This document shows, one piece after another, positions 1 to 9,794 of a stretch of DNA of 64,000 nt. The DNA is taken from NCBI RefSeq assembly GCF_000308295.2, contig NZ_HG326655.1, forward strand, positions 324,188 through 388,187, in the 5' to 3' direction. Position 1 is the stretch's first letter. Every line of letters starts with the position of its first letter. The stretch is from Afipia birgiae 34632. GTDB taxonomy: Bacteria > Pseudomonadota > Alphaproteobacteria > Rhizobiales > Xanthobacteraceae. The notes under the pieces are model-generated. The model was not told the DNA's origin and did not search any database. It saw only the letters and a program-made list of their open reading frames with translations. A program made the position numbers and the translations under genes.

Positions 1-57
1 TGTCTATCGAACCACGGCAGGTATCGGAGATAGAATCGGGCAACGCAAGAGGATGCC

Positions 58-3000
58 ATGCCCGACCGCCCCGACCTCGACCAATCCTTTTCAGCGCCGT
101 TTGCAGCCGACGACAGCGTGATTGCTGCGCGGCTGCTTACGGCCGCTCCGCTCTCTGCCGAACAGAATGCCCGCATCGACACAACAACCACGCGGCTGAT
201 CGAGGCGGTGCGCGGCCATGACGGCGGCTTCGGCGGCGTCGAGGACATGCTGCGCGAGTTCTCGCTCTCGACCAAGGAGGGCCTCGCCCTGATGGTGATG
301 GCTGAGGCGCTGCTGCGGGTACCGGACTCCGCAACTGCCGACCGCTTCATCGAGGACAAGCTTGGCCAGGGCGATTTCGCTCATCACAAGACGCGATCCC
401 ATGCGCTGCTGGTCAATGCCTCGGCGTGGGCGCTCGGTCTGTCCGCGCGCGTGATCCAGCCGGGTGAAACCCCGCAGGGCACCATCGGGCTGATCGCCAA
501 GCGGATCGGTCTTCCGGCCGTGCGCGCCGCAACCCGGCAGGCGATGCGTCTGATGGGCAATCATTTCGTGCTTGGCGAAACCATCGAGGCCGCGCTCGCA
601 CGCGCGGCGGATGACGATGGTCCGCATCATCACCATCGCTATTCGTTCGACATGCTCGGCGAGGGCGCACGTACCGCCGCCGACGCCGCGCGCTATTTCG
701 AGTCCTACGCCGCGGCGATCGAAGCCATCGGCGGCGCGGCGCACGACAAGGCGCTGCCGGACCGGCCGGGAATTTCCGTCAAACTGTCTGCGCTGCATCC
801 GCGCTACGAGGCACTGAGCCGCTCGCGCGTGATGGCCGAACTCGTGCCGCTGACGCTTGATCTCGCACGCCGCGCCAAAGCACATGACATGAATTTCACC
901 GTCGACGCCGAGGAGGCCGACCGCCTCGAACTGTCGCTCGATGTCATCGATGCGGTGTTCGCCGATCCGTCGCTTGATGGCTGGGACGGATTCGGGCTCG
1001 CGGTGCAGGCCTATCAGAAGCGCGCAGAGGCCGTGATCGATCATGTCTACGCTCTCGCGGAGCACGCCAATCGCCGCATCACCGTACGCCTCGTGAAGGG
1101 CGCCTATTGGGACACCGAGATCAAGCGCGCGCAGGAGCGCGGGCTCGAGGGCTATCCGGTGTTCACCCGCAAGGCGATGACCGATCTCAACTACATCGCC
1201 TGCGCGCGAAAGCTGCTCGCATTGCGCCCACGCATTTTCCCGCAATTCGCCACTCATAACGCGCTGTCGGTCGCGACAGTTGCGGAACTAGCGAGCGGCG
1301 ATGACGGCTTCGAGTTCCAGCGCCTCCACGGCATGGGCGACGCGCTCTACGCGCAACTTCATGCGGATAGACCGGGACTCGCCTGCCGCATCTATGCGCC
1401 GGTCGGCAGCCATCGCGACCTGCTCGCCTATCTGGTTCGGCGGCTTCTGGAGAACGGCGCAAACTCCTCGTTCGTCGCATTGGCCGCGGACGACAGCATT
1501 CCCGTCGCGACACTGCTGGAACGGCCGGAGCAAATGATCCGGGCGCCGGATCGGGCCCGCAACTCCCGCCTGCCGCTGCCGCGTGAGCTTTATCTGCCAC
1601 GTCTCAATTCGTGCGGCATCGAATTCGGAGACCGCGTCGCCCTGGACCTTCTGCTCAAGGCAGTTGCCGGCGAGATCTTGCCAACCGCCGCTGTGAATAT
1701 CGCGACCGAGAAAGACGCCGCGGTTGCCGCGGCGCTCGCGCGCACCGGTTTCGCATTCTGGAGCCGGACGTCCGCAGAGACGCGCGCCGCCGCGCTGGAA
1801 CGCGCAGCGGACCTGCTGGAGCGGCGGATGCCGCGCTTCATCGCACTGCTGCAAACCGAAGGCGGCAAGACCATCGACGATGCGGTCTCCGAAGTGCGCG
1901 AGGCAGTGGATTTCTGCCGTTACTATGCCGTGGAAGGCCGCAAGCTCTTCGGTGACGGTCTGCCGCTGCCCGGCCCGACCGGCGAGAGCAACACGCTTCG
2001 TTTGCGCGGGCGCGGTGTCATGGTCGCGATTTCGCCGTGGAATTTTCCGCTGGCGATTTTCGTAGGCCAGGTGGTGGCATGCCTGATGGCCGGCAACGCG
2101 GTCGCCGCAAAACCCGCCGAGCAGACCCCGCGCATTGCGGCGGAAACTGTGGCGCTCCTGCACGAGGCAGGTGTCCCGGACTCGGCGCTTCATCTCGTGC
2201 AGGGCGACGGCAAGATCGGCGCGGCGCTGGTCGCGGACGATCATATCGCAGGCGTGGTATTTACCGGCTCCACCGATGTCGCCCGCTCGATCAATCGTAC
2301 ACTCGCTACGAAGGATGGCCCGATCGTACCGCTGATCGCCGAGACCGGCGGCATCAATGCCATGATCGTCGATGCCACCGCACTGCCCGAACAGGTCGCC
2401 GACGATGTGGTGATATCGGCCTTTCGGTCGGCCGGCCAGCGCTGCTCGGCCTTGCGTCTGCTGTTCGTGCAGGACGACGTGGCGGACCGCATGATCGACA
2501 TGATCGCAGGCGCGGCGCGCGAACTGACCGTCGGCGATCCGCGCGATCCGGCGACGCAGGTCGGGCCAGTGATCGATGCCGAGGCCAAGCAGCGGCTCGA
2601 TGCGCACATTACCCAGATGAAAAGCACGGCGCGCGTGCATTTCGCCGGTGACGCGCCCTCATCAGGCAACTTCGTCGCGCCGCACATCTTTGAACTCGAA
2701 AGTGCGGATCAACTGACCGAGGAAGTATTCGGCCCGATCCTGCATGTGGTGCGCTACAAGGCGGCGGATTTCGAACATGTACTGCAATCCATCGCTTCAA
2801 GCGGCTACGGCCTGACGCTCGGCGTTCATTCGCGTATCGACGATGCCGTCGAAACCGTGGTGGAGCGGCTCGCAGTGGGCAACGTCTACGTTAACCGCAA
2901 CATGATCGGGGCTGTGGTTGGCGTGCAACCGTTCGGCGGACATGGACTGTCGGGCACCGGGCCCAAGGCGGGTGGCCCGCATTATCTGCCGCGTCTCGCC

Positions 3001-3069
3001 ACCGAGCAGACGGTGACCATCAACACCGCAGCGGCAGGCGGCAATGTCGGGCTGATGACGAATGAATGA
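58..3069 (+). CDS. putA: Bifunctional proline dehydrogenase / P5C dehydrogenase PutA
   Basis: This enzyme oxidises proline to glutamate in two steps, with FAD-dependent proline dehydrogenase and NAD-dependent pyrroline-5-carboxylate dehydrogenase on one 1003-residue chain. The proline dehydrogenase barrel covers roughly residues 170-500, with RLVKGAYWD and the FAD-side motif near SHRDLLAYL. The aldehyde dehydrogenase half covers about 530-990, with SPWNFPL near 657, catalytic Cys796 in AGQRCSALR and EEVFGPI near 887. The length matches the short, purely enzymatic PutA of Bradyrhizobium. There is no N-terminal ribbon-helix-helix domain, so it should not repress its own gene as E. coli PutA does. 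The ATG follows an AAGAGG ribosome site. The gene is monocistronic. Confidence 0.97.
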   Translation: MPDRPDLDQSFSAPFAADDSVIAARLLTAAPLSAEQNARIDTTTTRLIEAVRGHDGGFGGVEDMLREFSLSTKEGLALMVMAEALLRVPDSATADRFIEDKLGQGDFAHHKTRSHALLVNASAWALGLSARVIQPGETPQGTIGLIAKRIGLPAVRAATRQAMRLMGNHFVLGETIEAALARAADDDGPHHHHRYSFDMLGEGARTAADAARYFESYAAAIEAIGGAAHDKALPDRPGISVKLSALHPRYEALSRSRVMAELVPLTLDLARRAKAHDMNFTVDAEEADRLELSLDVIDAVFADPSLDGWDGFGLAVQAYQKRAEAVIDHVYALAEHANRRITVRLVKGAYWDTEIKRAQERGLEGYPVFTRKAMTDLNYIACARKLLALRPRIFPQFATHNALSVATVAELASGDDGFEFQRLHGMGDALYAQLHADRPGLACRIYAPVGSHRDLLAYLVRRLLENGANSSFVALAADDSIPVATLLERPEQMIRAPDRARNSRLPLPRELYLPRLNSCGIEFGDRVALDLLLKAVAGEILPTAAVNIATEKDAAVAAALARTGFAFWSRTSAETRAAALERAADLLERRMPRFIALLQTEGGKTIDDAVSEVREAVDFCRYYAVEGRKLFGDGLPLPGPTGESNTLRLRGRGVMVAISPWNFPLAIFVGQVVACLMAGNAVAAKPAEQTPRIAAETVALLHEAGVPDSALHLVQGDGKIGAALVADDHIAGVVFTGSTDVARSINRTLATKDGPIVPLIAETGGINAMIVDATALPEQVADDVVISAFRSAGQRCSALRLLFVQDDVADRMIDMIAGAARELTVGDPRDPATQVGPVIDAEAKQRLDAHITQMKSTARVHFAGDAPSSGNFVAPHIFELESADQLTEEVFGPILHVVRYKAADFEHVLQSIASSGYGLTLGVHSRIDDAVETVVERLAVGNVYVNRNMIGAVVGVQPFGGHGLSGTGPKAGGPHYLPRLATEQTVTINTAAAGGNVGLMTNE

Positions 3070-3078
3070 CCTCGCGGG

Positions 3079-3576
3079 CTAAAGCATCACCGGCTTGTCG
3101 GGCAGTTCGTTCTTGTTCGGCCCGGATCGCGGAAAATGCCTTGCGAGCAGCCTGGTGACCGCAGCAATGCCCTTGAGCACCCCGCCCTCGAAATTTCCGG
3201 CACGAAACTCCATTTCCATCACGCGGCAGATTGTCTCCCACTCCGCCTGCTGGACCTTCTCGTTGATGCCGCGATCGGCGACGATTTCAACATCGTGGTC
3301 GGCGAGCAGCAAATAGATCAGAACGCCATTGCTGTTCTCGGTGTCCCACACCCGCAGATGCGCAAACATATCGATGGAGCGCGCACGCGCGGACTGGTCC
3401 TTGAACAGCGGCACGCCATCGAGAGCGCCTTCCGCCGCGAAGCGGATTTGGCCGGTATGCGTCGCCTCGCTGGCCTTGATGGCCTTCTCGATGTTGACAA
3501 GTGCCTGCCGCGGAAATGCACGCCGGACCCGCCAGCGGTTGAGAAGAAGATGTTTGCCGATGCGCTTGATACCCAT
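3079..3576 (-). CDS. TPM-domain protein, small cytoplasmic type
   Basis: This is a 165-residue protein of the TPM (YgcG/Psb32) family, without a signal peptide. TPM domains are compact alpha/beta folds linked to acid-phosphatase activity and envelope stress, but the role of this short form is unknown. ADHDVEIVADRGI is the recognisable TPM core. It is the last gene of a three-gene operon after lemA and the larger TPM gene, the usual lemA-tpm-tpm order. A TTG at 3597 would give a few more residues and overlap the upstream stop. ATG 3576, with GAGAG about 8 bases upstream, is preferred. Confidence 0.85.
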   Translation of the reverse strand: MGIKRIGKHLLLNRWRVRRAFPRQALVNIEKAIKASEATHTGQIRFAAEGALDGVPLFKDQSARARSIDMFAHLRVWDTENSNGVLIYLLLADHDVEIVADRGINEKVQQAEWETICRVMEMEFRAGNFEGGVLKGIAAVTRLLARHFPRSGPNKNELPDKPVML

Positions 3577-3590
3577 TGCTGTGCTCTCGG

Positions 3591-4460
3591 CTACCAACTG
3601 CCCGATGCGCCGCCGCCGCCGAAGCTGCCGCCGCCTCCGCTGAACCCGCCAGAACTGCTCGACCCGCCGGAACTGAATCCGCCGCCATAGCCGCCGCGGC
3701 CACCGCCGGATGACACGATACTATCCCCAATCATTGTGACGACGAAGGCGATCAATCCGCCGACAGCGGCGATCGGCAATACGCCGAGAAAGAACCAGAT
3801 GAAGAAAGCAACGCCCCCGCCCGCGACAAGGGAACCAAGCAATCGCCCGAAGATTGCCCTGAAAATTCCGCCGCCGACCAGCACGATGATCAGGAGAAAC
3901 GGGAAATACTCGCCGATCGCGCTGAGATCCGGCAGTTCGCCCTCAGGCTTCGGCGCGGGTAGCGGCTCGCCATCGATCACTTTCAGGATCCGATCCGCGC
4001 CGTCGGAGATGCCACCCGTGAAATCGCCATTCCTGAATTTCGGCGTAATGATCTCGTCGATAATCCGCTTCGAAGTGGCGTCGTTCAGCGCGCCTTCGAG
4101 GCCGTAGCCGACCTCGATGCGCAGCTTGCGGTCATTCTTGGCGATCAGCAGCAACGCGCCGTCGTCCACCTTTTTGCGCCCGAGTTTCCATTGCTCGACC
4201 ACCCGCAGCGCGTACTGCTCGATGGTTTCCGGTTGCGTGGTCGGCACAATCAGCACCGCTAGCTGGCTGCCCTTGCGGTCCTCGAACGCCTTCAATTTTT
4301 GTTCGAGCGCCGCGACCTGATCCACCGACAGCGTCGCCGTCAGATCGACGACGCGTCCGGTCAGAGGCGGCACCGCGACATCGGCCAGCGCGACAAACGT
4401 CGCGCCGGCAAACGCCCAGCACAGCATGAATGTGAGAATGACCGCCCTTGCCGCTTTCAT
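3591..4460 (-). CDS. TPM-domain membrane protein with Gly/Ser-rich tail (YgcG family)
   Basis: This 289-residue exported protein has a signal peptide (about 1-26), an extracytoplasmic TPM domain (about 38-165, including KNDRKLRIEVGYGLEGAL), two hydrophobic segments around 185-245 and a low-complexity glycine/serine tail from about 250. That order is classic for YgcG-like proteins encoded next to LemA. They are thought to act together at the envelope, but no biochemical role is firmly known. The gene starts 22 bases after the lemA stop and overlaps the possible TTG start of the next TPM gene, which fits one transcript. Confidence 0.88.
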   Translation of the reverse strand: MKAARAVILTFMLCWAFAGATFVALADVAVPPLTGRVVDLTATLSVDQVAALEQKLKAFEDRKGSQLAVLIVPTTQPETIEQYALRVVEQWKLGRKKVDDGALLLIAKNDRKLRIEVGYGLEGALNDATSKRIIDEIITPKFRNGDFTGGISDGADRILKVIDGEPLPAPKPEGELPDLSAIGEYFPFLLIIVLVGGGIFRAIFGRLLGSLVAGGGVAFFIWFFLGVLPIAAVGGLIAFVVTMIGDSIVSSGGGRGGYGGGFSSGGSSSSGGFSGGGGSFGGGGASGSW

Positions 4461-4482
4461 CGCGCGCGCTCGTTGCGCGCCC

Positions 4483-5130
4483 CTATTTCGCGGGCGCAGG
4501 CGTTGTTGAAGGTGCCGCCGGTGTGGGCGCCGGTGTGGCTGGAACGTTGAAATCGACCTTCGGCGCGGTCGAAATCGACTTCTCGTTCTCCACCGTAAAG
4601 TTGGCCTTTTCCTTATAGCCGAACACCATCGCGGTCAGGTTGTTCGGGAAAGTCCGGATGCCGACGTTATAGTCCTGCACCGCCTTGATGTAGCGGTTGC
4701 GCGCCACAGCGATGCGATTCTCGGTACCCTCAAGCTGCGCCACCAGATCGCGGAACAACTGATCGGATTTCAATTGCGGATAGTTTTCGGTCACCACCAG
4801 CAAGCGTGACAGCGCGCTGGTGAGCTCGCTTTGCGCGGCCTGGAATTTCTGCAGCGCCGCCGGATCGTTCAGGACGTCCGGTGTCACCTGCACACTGCCA
4901 ACCTTGGCGCGCGCGTTGGTCACGCCGAGCAGCACGTCCTTTTCCTGCTGTGCGAAGCCTTTGACGGAATTGACGAGGTTCGGCACCAGATCGGCGCGGC
5001 GCTGGTACTGGTTGACGACTTCGGACCAGCCCGACTTCACCGACTCGTCGTTCTGCTGGATCGCATTGTATCCGCAATTGGTGAGGCTCAGCGACGCGAG
5101 CGCTGCGAGGACCGTCAAAATCTTGCGCAT
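4483..5130 (-). CDS. lemA: LemA family lipoprotein
   Basis: This LemA family protein (215 residues) has a lipoprotein signal ending at Cys19 (SLTNC) and the conserved N-terminal helical stretch with the NDESVKSGWSEV motif. The family is a long helical bundle tethered to a membrane and is usually encoded with TPM proteins, as here; its molecular function is not established. The last 30 residues are a Pro/Ala-rich tail. It is the first gene of the operon. Confidence 0.92.
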   Translation of the reverse strand: MRKILTVLAALASLSLTNCGYNAIQQNDESVKSGWSEVVNQYQRRADLVPNLVNSVKGFAQQEKDVLLGVTNARAKVGSVQVTPDVLNDPAALQKFQAAQSELTSALSRLLVVTENYPQLKSDQLFRDLVAQLEGTENRIAVARNRYIKAVQDYNVGIRTFPNNLTAMVFGYKEKANFTVENEKSISTAPKVDFNVPATPAPTPAAPSTTPAPAK

Positions 5131-5339
5131 GAATGATCTCCATTAAAACGCCGGACGCCGGCAAACTGAACGAACAGGCGGGTGACCCTACGATGGTCTT
5201 GTGACGGCGAGCATACACACTCGCGCGGGCCGGGTGAACCTTGCGAAACATGACAGCGTTGCGCGAGGTTTTGCTGGCAATCTGCGCTGGCAACGTTCTA
5301 GGTTCTGTTTCGAAACCAACTCGACACGGAACAGCGACC

Positions 5340-6191
5340 ATGACAGCCACCGCGATTACCTCATCCGAAACCGCGATCGACACCGGCACCGAGGAACTGC
5401 TTTGCGCGGTTCGCGAGCGCGTCGCGGTCATTACGCTTAATCGCCCCCACGCCCGCAACTCGCTCTCTGACAACCTGACCCCGGCGCTGCGGCGCATGAT
5501 CAAGCTCTGCGGTGAAGACCCGGCCGTTGGCGCCATTCTCATCACCGGCGCGGGCGACGCGTTCTGCGCCGGCGGCGACATCAAGGGCATGGGCGGCAAG
5601 AGCGGCAGCAGCAATGCACCGGAACTGACATTCGACGAGAAGGTCGCACGGCTGCAGGAACGTCAGCGCACGTTGACCGGCGCGCTGGTCAAGGTGCGCA
5701 AACCAACCATCGCGGCGCTGCCCGGTCCGGCCGCCGGCGCCGGGCTTTCGCTGGCGCTGGCCTGCGACCTGCGCATCGCGGCAGAGTCAGCCTTCGTCAC
5801 CACCGCCTATGTGAAAATCGGACTCAGCGGCGATTACGGCATGGCGTGGCTGCTGACACGTCTTGTCGGGACGTCACGCGCGCGCGAACTGATGTTCTTC
5901 GGCGAGAAGATCGATGCCAAACGATGCGAGACGCTCGGCATCGTCAATCGCGTGGTGCCGGACGACAGGCTGCGCGAGGAAGCATTCGCAATGGCGAAGA
6001 AGCTCGCCGACGGTCCTTCGACGGCGTTGCGTTTTCTCAAGGACAATCTCGACGAAGCGCTGATGAACGATTTTCTGACATCGCTCGATCATGAAGCCGA
6101 GCGCATGGTGCGATCCGCCGGCACCGCGGATCACAAGGAAGCCGTGAAAGCTTTCGTCGAGAAGCGCAAACCAGTGTTCAAGCGCAGCTAG
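5340..6191 (+). CDS. Enoyl-CoA hydratase/isomerase family protein
   Basis: This 283-residue crotonase-fold protein belongs to CoA-thioester metabolism. The oxyanion-hole segments are clear: RPHARNSLSDN near the start and AFCAGGDIKGM in the middle. In the segment where true hydratases carry the first catalytic glutamate (consensus Q-P-E) this protein reads TAYVKIGLSGD, so hydration is not assured; isomerase or thioesterase chemistry is possible. A glutamate in the second catalytic region (RARELMFFGE) is kept. ATG 5340 is chosen because the family alignment begins soon after it; an ATG at 5250 would add an unlikely leader. The gene stands alone, convergent with the ABC exporter gene. Confidence 0.85.
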   Translation: MTATAITSSETAIDTGTEELLCAVRERVAVITLNRPHARNSLSDNLTPALRRMIKLCGEDPAVGAILITGAGDAFCAGGDIKGMGGKSGSSNAPELTFDEKVARLQERQRTLTGALVKVRKPTIAALPGPAAGAGLSLALACDLRIAAESAFVTTAYVKIGLSGDYGMAWLLTRLVGTSRARELMFFGEKIDAKRCETLGIVNRVVPDDRLREEAFAMAKKLADGPSTALRFLKDNLDEALMNDFLTSLDHEAERMVRSAGTADHKEAVKAFVEKRKPVFKRS

Positions 6192-6203
6192 CTCGCGGGT
6201 GAA

Positions 6204-8084
6204 TCAAACACCCTCGAACTGCAACCGCGCCAGCCGGGCATAGAGGCCGTTCGCTGCGACCAGCGAGGCGTGCGTGCCCTGCTCGACGATGCGGCCGTTT
6301 TCCATCACCAGGATGCGGTCGCAGGACAGAACGGTGGCGAGACGATGCGCGATCACCAGCGTGGTGCGGTGGCTCATCAGTTCTTCCAGCGCGGTCTGCA
6401 CCAGCGTCTCGCTCTCGGCGTCGAGCGATGACGTCGCTTCGTCAAGCAACAGCAGTGGCGCATCGCGCAGGATCGCGCGTGCAATCGCAATGCGCTGGCG
6501 CTGTCCGCCGGACAGCGTCACGCCGCGTTCGCCGAGCTGCGTGTCGAAGCCCAGCGGCAACCGCGTGATGAATTCGGTGGCGTGGGCCAGATCGGCGGCG
6601 CGGGCGACCTCTGCATCGCTGGCGTCGGGACGTCCGAAACGGATGTTCTCGCGGGCGCTGGTGGCGAACACCGCCGAATCCTGCGGCACCAGCGCGATGC
6701 GTGAACGCACCGCGGACGGATCAGCCTCGCGGACCGGAACGCCGTCGACCGAGATCACACCGGAGGCGGGATCGTAGAACCGCAGCAACAGATGAAACAG
6801 TGTGCTCTTGCCGGCACCCGATGGTCCGACCACCGCAACCTTTTCGCCGGCCTTCACCGCGAACGACACGCCATCGACGGCCAGATGATCGGGCCGCGTC
6901 GGATAGGAGAACCGCACATCGTCGAACACAACGTCACCACGCGGCGGCACCGGCAGCGCGCGTGGACTGGCGGGCGCGGCGATGTCCGGCTTGATGCGCA
7001 GGATTTCGAACAACCGCTCCGAAGCGCCGGAGGCCTGCGAAATCTCGCCCCACACCTGACTGAGTTCGCCAAGGGCACCAGCCGCGAACGCCGCATAGAG
7101 AATGAACTGGCTGAGACGTCCGGCGCTGATTTGGTTGGTCAGCACGTCATGCGAACCGACCCACAGGATCGCAATGACGCTGGCGAAAATCAGGAAGATC
7201 ACTGTCGCGGTGAGAAACGCGCGCGCGCGGGTCGAACTGCGCGCCGCGACATAAGCCCGCTCGACTTCGCCGCCGAACCGCGCCTCCGCGAGGCGTTCAT
7301 TGGTGAAGGCCTGCAGCGTGCGGATCGCACCGATCAATTCCGATGCATAGGATGAGGCTTCCGCCAGCGTGTCCTGTGCGCCGCGCGACAGTTTCTGCAC
7401 GCGGCGGCCGAACGCGACCAGCGGCAGCACGATCAGCGGGATCACCGCGAGTACGAAGCCGGAAAGCTTCGGGCTGGTGACAACCATCATGGTGGACGCG
7501 CCGATGAACAGCACGAGATTACGCAGCGCGATCGAGACCGATGCGCCCACCGCCGACTTGATCTGCGTGGTGTCGGCCGTCAGGCGCGAGACCAGTTCGC
7601 CGCTGTGCGCGGTGTCGAAGAAGGATGGAGACAGCGACGTCAGATGCCTGAACACATCGCGGCGCAGGTCGGCGACGATCCGCTCGCCCAATGTGATAAC
7701 GAGGTAGTAGCGCGCGGCGCTGGCGCAGGCGAGGACCGCCACCACGGCGATCATCACCGCGAAGTAGCTGTTGATCAGCGCAAGACCTTCGGGACTGAAA
7801 CCGAAATCGATCATGCGGCGCACCGCAAGCGGCACCACCAGCGTCGCGGCGGAGGCGATAATCAGCGCCACCAGCGCCGCGAAGGCCTGTCCGCGATAGC
7901 GCGCCACGTAGGGCGCCAGCGCCATCAGGGGCCGCAGCTTCACGCCGCGGGATTTCTTCTGCGACGTCTCCGGCGTGTCAGGTGACGGCCCGGCATCAGG
8001 CGTGGAAACCCCTTTGGCCGCTCCCGCCTCCCGCGCCAGCGCGGATGGCAGACCCGGGTCTTCAACGCGTTCCACTGCACTCAT
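6204..8084 (-). CDS. ABC-type exporter half-transporter (membrane + ATPase)
   Basis: This is a fused type-I ABC exporter subunit of about 626 residues. A six-helix transmembrane domain (about 50-340) is followed by an ATPase domain (about 375-615) with Walker A GPSGAGKST, signature LSGGQRQRI and Walker B LLLLDEATSSLD. It should work as a homodimer of the MsbA/multidrug/lipid class; the substrate cannot be told from sequence. The charged N-terminal region is alphaproteobacterial style. ATG 8084 is preferred; 8120 would add 12 poorly supported residues. No partner gene is adjacent. Confidence 0.92.
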   Translation of the reverse strand: MSAVERVEDPGLPSALAREAGAAKGVSTPDAGPSPDTPETSQKKSRGVKLRPLMALAPYVARYRGQAFAALVALIIASAATLVVPLAVRRMIDFGFSPEGLALINSYFAVMIAVVAVLACASAARYYLVITLGERIVADLRRDVFRHLTSLSPSFFDTAHSGELVSRLTADTTQIKSAVGASVSIALRNLVLFIGASTMMVVTSPKLSGFVLAVIPLIVLPLVAFGRRVQKLSRGAQDTLAEASSYASELIGAIRTLQAFTNERLAEARFGGEVERAYVAARSSTRARAFLTATVIFLIFASVIAILWVGSHDVLTNQISAGRLSQFILYAAFAAGALGELSQVWGEISQASGASERLFEILRIKPDIAAPASPRALPVPPRGDVVFDDVRFSYPTRPDHLAVDGVSFAVKAGEKVAVVGPSGAGKSTLFHLLLRFYDPASGVISVDGVPVREADPSAVRSRIALVPQDSAVFATSARENIRFGRPDASDAEVARAADLAHATEFITRLPLGFDTQLGERGVTLSGGQRQRIAIARAILRDAPLLLLDEATSSLDAESETLVQTALEELMSHRTTLVIAHRLATVLSCDRILVMENGRIVEQGTHASLVAANGLYARLARLQFEGV

Positions 8085-8249
8085 TTTGTATTGGCCACCG
8101 TGTTGCTTTCTGGCCCTCAAATAGGCCCCATGGCAGGCGCTGGCAAATGACGTTCTCAGCTTGTTTCACGGCCTGTCCTGCGATATAGAGCGGCCAAATT
8201 CGTCCCGAACATTCCCGATCTGTGGGCGCACGGCGCCAGAGGATTTGCC

Positions 8250-8477
8250 ATGAAAGCCGAAATTCACCCGGATTATCATACAATTAAGGTCGTTATGACC
8301 GACGGGACCGAGTACCTGACCCGCTCGACCTATGGCAAGGAAGGCGACACGCTGAACCTGGATATCGACTCCAAGTCGCATCCGGCCTGGACTGGCGGTA
8401 CCCAGCAGTTGCTGGACCGTGGCGGCCGCGTTTCGCGCTTCCAGAAGAAGTTTTCGGGCTTCCTCAAGAAGGACTGA
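8250..8477 (+). CDS. rpmE: 50S ribosomal protein L31
   Basis: Ribosomal protein L31 (75 residues) is recognised from [12 protein letters not shown] and the conserved SHPAWTG and [10 protein letters not shown] segments. It lacks the CxxC zinc ligands, so it is the zinc-free (C-minus) form, normal in alphaproteobacteria. It is encoded alone, divergent from the ABC exporter gene, and is followed directly by a strong intrinsic terminator. Confidence 0.98.
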   Translation: MKAEIHPDYHTIKVVMTDGTEYLTRSTYGKEGDTLNLDIDSKSHPAWTGGTQQLLDRGGRVSRFQKKFSGFLKKD

Positions 8478-8514
8478 TCCTTCTCAGGGTTCGGACACTC
8501 CGGCATTCGACACC

Positions 8515-8545
8515 AAAACGCCCCCGCTGTCGCAGGGGCGTTTTT
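8515..8545 (+). terminator. Intrinsic terminator of rpmE
   Basis: A GC-rich hairpin (ACGCCCC pairing with GGGGCGT) is followed by a run of five T, 38 bases after the rpmE stop. Confidence 0.9.
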
Positions 8546-8624
8546 CGTTTTGAGCATGCGCGTGACGCGGATTTCTTATTTTCACCTCTCCCCGCAAGAG
8601 CGGGCGAGGTAACAACCGGAACGC

Positions 8625-9131
8625 TTATCGCTCGAACGCGGCCTTCAGCATGTTCATCTGCGGCACCAGCGGATTGCCGATCGAAAGATGCTCCGAGGCG
8701 GGCGTATGGATCGTCATATCGAGCCGGCGCACCTTCGCCTGCAGCGCCATTGAGCGGGATACAAGATCCTGCAACCGCTCCGGCAACTTCGTGATGATGT
8801 CGTCCGGACCGGGATCGGCCGCGGTCAGCTTGACCTTGGTCTTTTCGCGATTGGCCTGATGCAGCGTCATCTCGCCTTCCTTGACCGCGCGATGTAGCAG
8901 CAGCCAGGACGCCAGTTGCATGAGCCGCGTTGTCAGCCGCATGCTTTCAGTCGCATAGCTCAGACTGACAGAGCGCTCGAGCGCCCTGGCCTCAAGCCGG
9001 CCCGGCCCGTCGAGATAGGCCGCGGTCTCTTCGACGAGATCCATGCCTTCCCGGAACAAGGTCCCGAAGGCGGGTGAATTGGTGATCCGCTCACTGAGAA
9101 GAACGAGATCGGCTGCGCCCTGGTCGGACAT
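8625..9131 (-). CDS. rcdA: RcdA-like protease adaptor (DUF1465)
   Basis: This 168-residue protein matches the DUF1465/RcdA family. In Caulobacter RcdA is a ClpXP adaptor that helps degrade the cell-cycle regulator CtrA. Family features seen here are the helical N-terminal half with GLFREGMDLVEE-like residues, YATESMRLTTRLMQ, and the REKTKVKL segment. It is encoded singly. The function is inferred from family membership and from the presence of CtrA circuitry across this order. Confidence 0.85.
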   Translation of the reverse strand: MSDQGAADLVLLSERITNSPAFGTLFREGMDLVEETAAYLDGPGRLEARALERSVSLSYATESMRLTTRLMQLASWLLLHRAVKEGEMTLHQANREKTKVKLTAADPGPDDIITKLPERLQDLVSRSMALQAKVRRLDMTIHTPASEHLSIGNPLVPQMNMLKAAFER

Positions 9132-9530
9132 GGTTAACGCCTCACGCGGTTACGCTGATTTTTTTATGATGAACAAATGATTGCGCGCCCGTGGCCGGGA
9201 GTCCAGCCACTTGCGATAACAATGAGGAGATATGGTTTCCAGCGGGATGCCGCACGCGGCAAAACGGGCCCGCAAAGATTAACGCAGCGGGCAAAAAAGA
9301 GCCGCCGTTTCCGGCGGCTTTTGAAAGTTGATAACAGGGAGGCGTCAAACAGAGTGGACAGGAGCCACTCGGTGTCCAAACAAGGACAATCAAAGTCATA
9401 AACCCGAAAGCTTAATACGCCGTAAATGAACGATTCCATTTACGGTTCCTTCGTAATTGCTTGGAACCGGATGTCCTACATCCTTCGTTCGTTTCATGTT
9501 GCGGCACTCTCTGCGAACCACCGCACGAGT
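9132..9530. other. Intergenic region with a hairpin terminator
   Basis: This 399-bp gap lies between two minus-strand genes. It holds the bidirectional hairpin at 9294-9323 and no convincing coding frame. The short frames are AT-biased and lack ribosome sites. It could encode a small RNA ending at the hairpin on the plus strand, but nothing else supports that. Confidence 0.4.
9294..9323. terminator. Bidirectional hairpin terminator
   Basis: The stem GCCGCCG/CGGCGGC at 9301-9318 is flanked by six A before and four T after. It can terminate transcription in either direction, most likely that of the DUF1192 gene on the minus strand. Confidence 0.75.
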
Positions 9531-9722
9531 TCACGATTTGAAAAACGCATTCGCAGCCTCGCGGCTGGCGCGTTTCTTCGCGGCGTCGGCTTTCAGCCGT
9601 TCGATCTCGGCGGCCAGTGCTGCAATGCGGTCTTCGATATCCTCGAACGACAGCAGCGACAGATCCTGCCCCAGTTCATGGGTGATTTTCTTCCTCGGCT
9701 TGTCGTCATCATCGCCGGCCAT
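9531..9722 (-). CDS. DUF1192 family small coiled-coil protein
   Basis: This 63-residue protein has an acidic N-terminus (AGDDDDKPRKK) and a single predicted coiled coil (IEDRIAALAAEIERLKADA). It matches the short DUF1192 proteins widespread in alphaproteobacteria. The function is unknown. It is divergent from the quinone oxidoreductase gene, with a 72-base gap that could hold both promoters. Confidence 0.88.
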   Translation of the reverse strand: MAGDDDDKPRKKITHELGQDLSLLSFEDIEDRIAALAAEIERLKADAAKKRASREAANAFFKS

Positions 9723-9794
9723 GCTTCCCTCCTGTGGCTCGCCCGATTATAGCTGACATCCTTCATTCTCGCCCCACCGCCGCAAGGACACATC

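Noticed and set aside
1288..2640. 450-codon minus-strand frame
   Set aside because: It is antisense to putA, whose motifs are unambiguous; its composition is typical of a shadow frame.
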